Virus record (IMG/VR): IMGVR_UViG_3300032050_000128
Span: 1 to 63,249 of that record
Length of the DNA: 63,249 nucleotides
Reading direction: 5' to 3' (one strand)
Source of the DNA: a virus
Shown: piece by piece, positions 62,839 through 63,249 of the stretch
Layout of the letters: each line of letters starts with the position of its first letter
Position numbering within the stretch: the stretch's first letter is position 1
Made by a program: the position numbers and the translations under genes
Notes under the pieces: model-generated
Databases searched by the model: none
Told to the model about the DNA's origin: nothing
What the model saw: only the letters and a program-made list of their open reading frames with translations

Positions 62839-63249
62839 CTTACGCCCCCGGAAGCATTCCCTCATTTGACGAAGAAGTCTCGGACGACGCAAAGCGCCTA
62901 AAAATATTTTTAGAGAGAGTGCTTGACACAATCGTTGCCCAGTACGAGGCCTACAACATGCCAGTTCCAACGCGCAGGTACTGGACTATCGGGCTTCCGC
63001 CGGTAGACTGCGAGCAGCTCGTGGTCTCGTTCCAACAGATGTACTTAGGTGCACCGGGTGCGCAGGTCTCTTCACCGCAAAAATGCGAGGCTCCACGGAC
63101 GGCTACCTTCAGCGTCTCAGTGGCACGTCCAGTACCAAGTGGCGGACAAAATGGAGGTGCTCCCAGCACTGCTAGCCTAACAAAGGCAGCAACAGTGGCG
63201 GCGTACGACGCCTGGATTTTGATGGAGTCAGCCGCAGCGCTAGACCAGT
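62835..63249 (+). CDS. tail-terminator/connector-like protein (3' end outside window)
   Basis: 138 residues are visible and the frame is open at the window end. RRYWTIGLPPVDCEQLVVSF and ECEAP-like KCEAPRTATFSVSVARPVP follow the DCEQL...C..PR.A...V.R.P layout of actinophage tail-terminator proteins. Follows the adaptor in the normal order, so a head-tail joining or tail-terminator role is likely. Confidence 0.6.
   Translation, partial: MTYAPGSIPSFDEEVSDDAKRLKIFLERVLDTIVAQYEAYNMPVPTRRYWTIGLPPVDCEQLVVSFQQMYLGAPGAQVSSPQKCEAPRTATFSVSVARPVPSGGQNGGAPSTASLTKAATVAAYDAWILMESAAALDQ

Noticed and set aside
1-63249. CRISPR array, insertion sequence, integrase or transposase
   Set aside because: No regularly spaced direct repeats and no DDE or tyrosine/serine recombinase motifs were seen on either strand.

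Overview
The window is part of the genome of a large, tailed, double-stranded DNA phage of an actinobacterium. Actinobacterial signs are a WhiB regulator, small proteins resembling the actinobacterial families DUF3039 and DUF7455, an adenosylcobalamin-type ribonucleotide reductase with NrdH, many GTG/TTG starts and leaderless genes. Siphovirus signs are the order portal, head genes, prohead protease, capsid and tail-tube/connector genes. Gene content and moderate GC recall large Streptomyces phages, but the host is inferred, not shown. No large terminase gene is visible.

Layout. (1) 1-9.8 kb: FkbM-like methyltransferase and GT15-like glycosyltransferase, separated by triplicated GC-rich elements; a plus-strand operon with thioredoxin and an AdoMet-decarboxylase-like enzyme; then a minus-strand block of WhiB, NrdH and class II ribonucleotide reductase, small proteins, a secreted coiled-coil protein and DUF4406. 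(2) 9.86-13.7 kb: tRNA-Gln, DUF2061, a fucosyltransferase-like enzyme and zinc-ribbon or host-like small proteins, with an AT-rich inverted-repeat site at 12.2 kb. (3) 13.9-16 kb: an island of very high GC holding possible holin-like and small-terminase-like genes, ending in a candidate structured RNA. (4) 16.1-34.6 kb: a dense field of small genes, each set driven by one of about 22 near-identical sigma70-type promoters (TTTACT/TGTACT, 17-18 bases, TATAAT), most followed at once by a 5'-terminal hairpin or larger folded leader and a common gacgaaaggac ribosome-binding region. This field includes a MoxR-like ATPase beside a metallopeptidase-like/VWA protein, tRNA-Pro and tRNA-Thr, and a candidate non-coding RNA at 31.6 kb. 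(5) 34.8-39 kb: transglycosylase, peptidoglycan-binding protein, a 600-base gene-free stretch, HTH protein, and a proteasome-like Ntn hydrolase on the minus strand. (6) 39.2-63.2 kb: structural genes: portal, a 3135-residue giant protein, head proteins, protease, two capsid-like proteins, tail-tube-like protein and connectors, cut by the window end.

How it fits together: region 1 supplies nucleotide and redox metabolism and glycan modification; regions 2 and 4 look like early host-takeover genes expressed from many small transcripts; regions 5-6 are lysis and virion assembly. The capsid gene has its own promoter and a predicted three-way-junction leader that buries its Shine-Dalgarno sequence, suggesting regulated translation.

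All family calls rest on reading motifs by eye; no database search or folding program was run.
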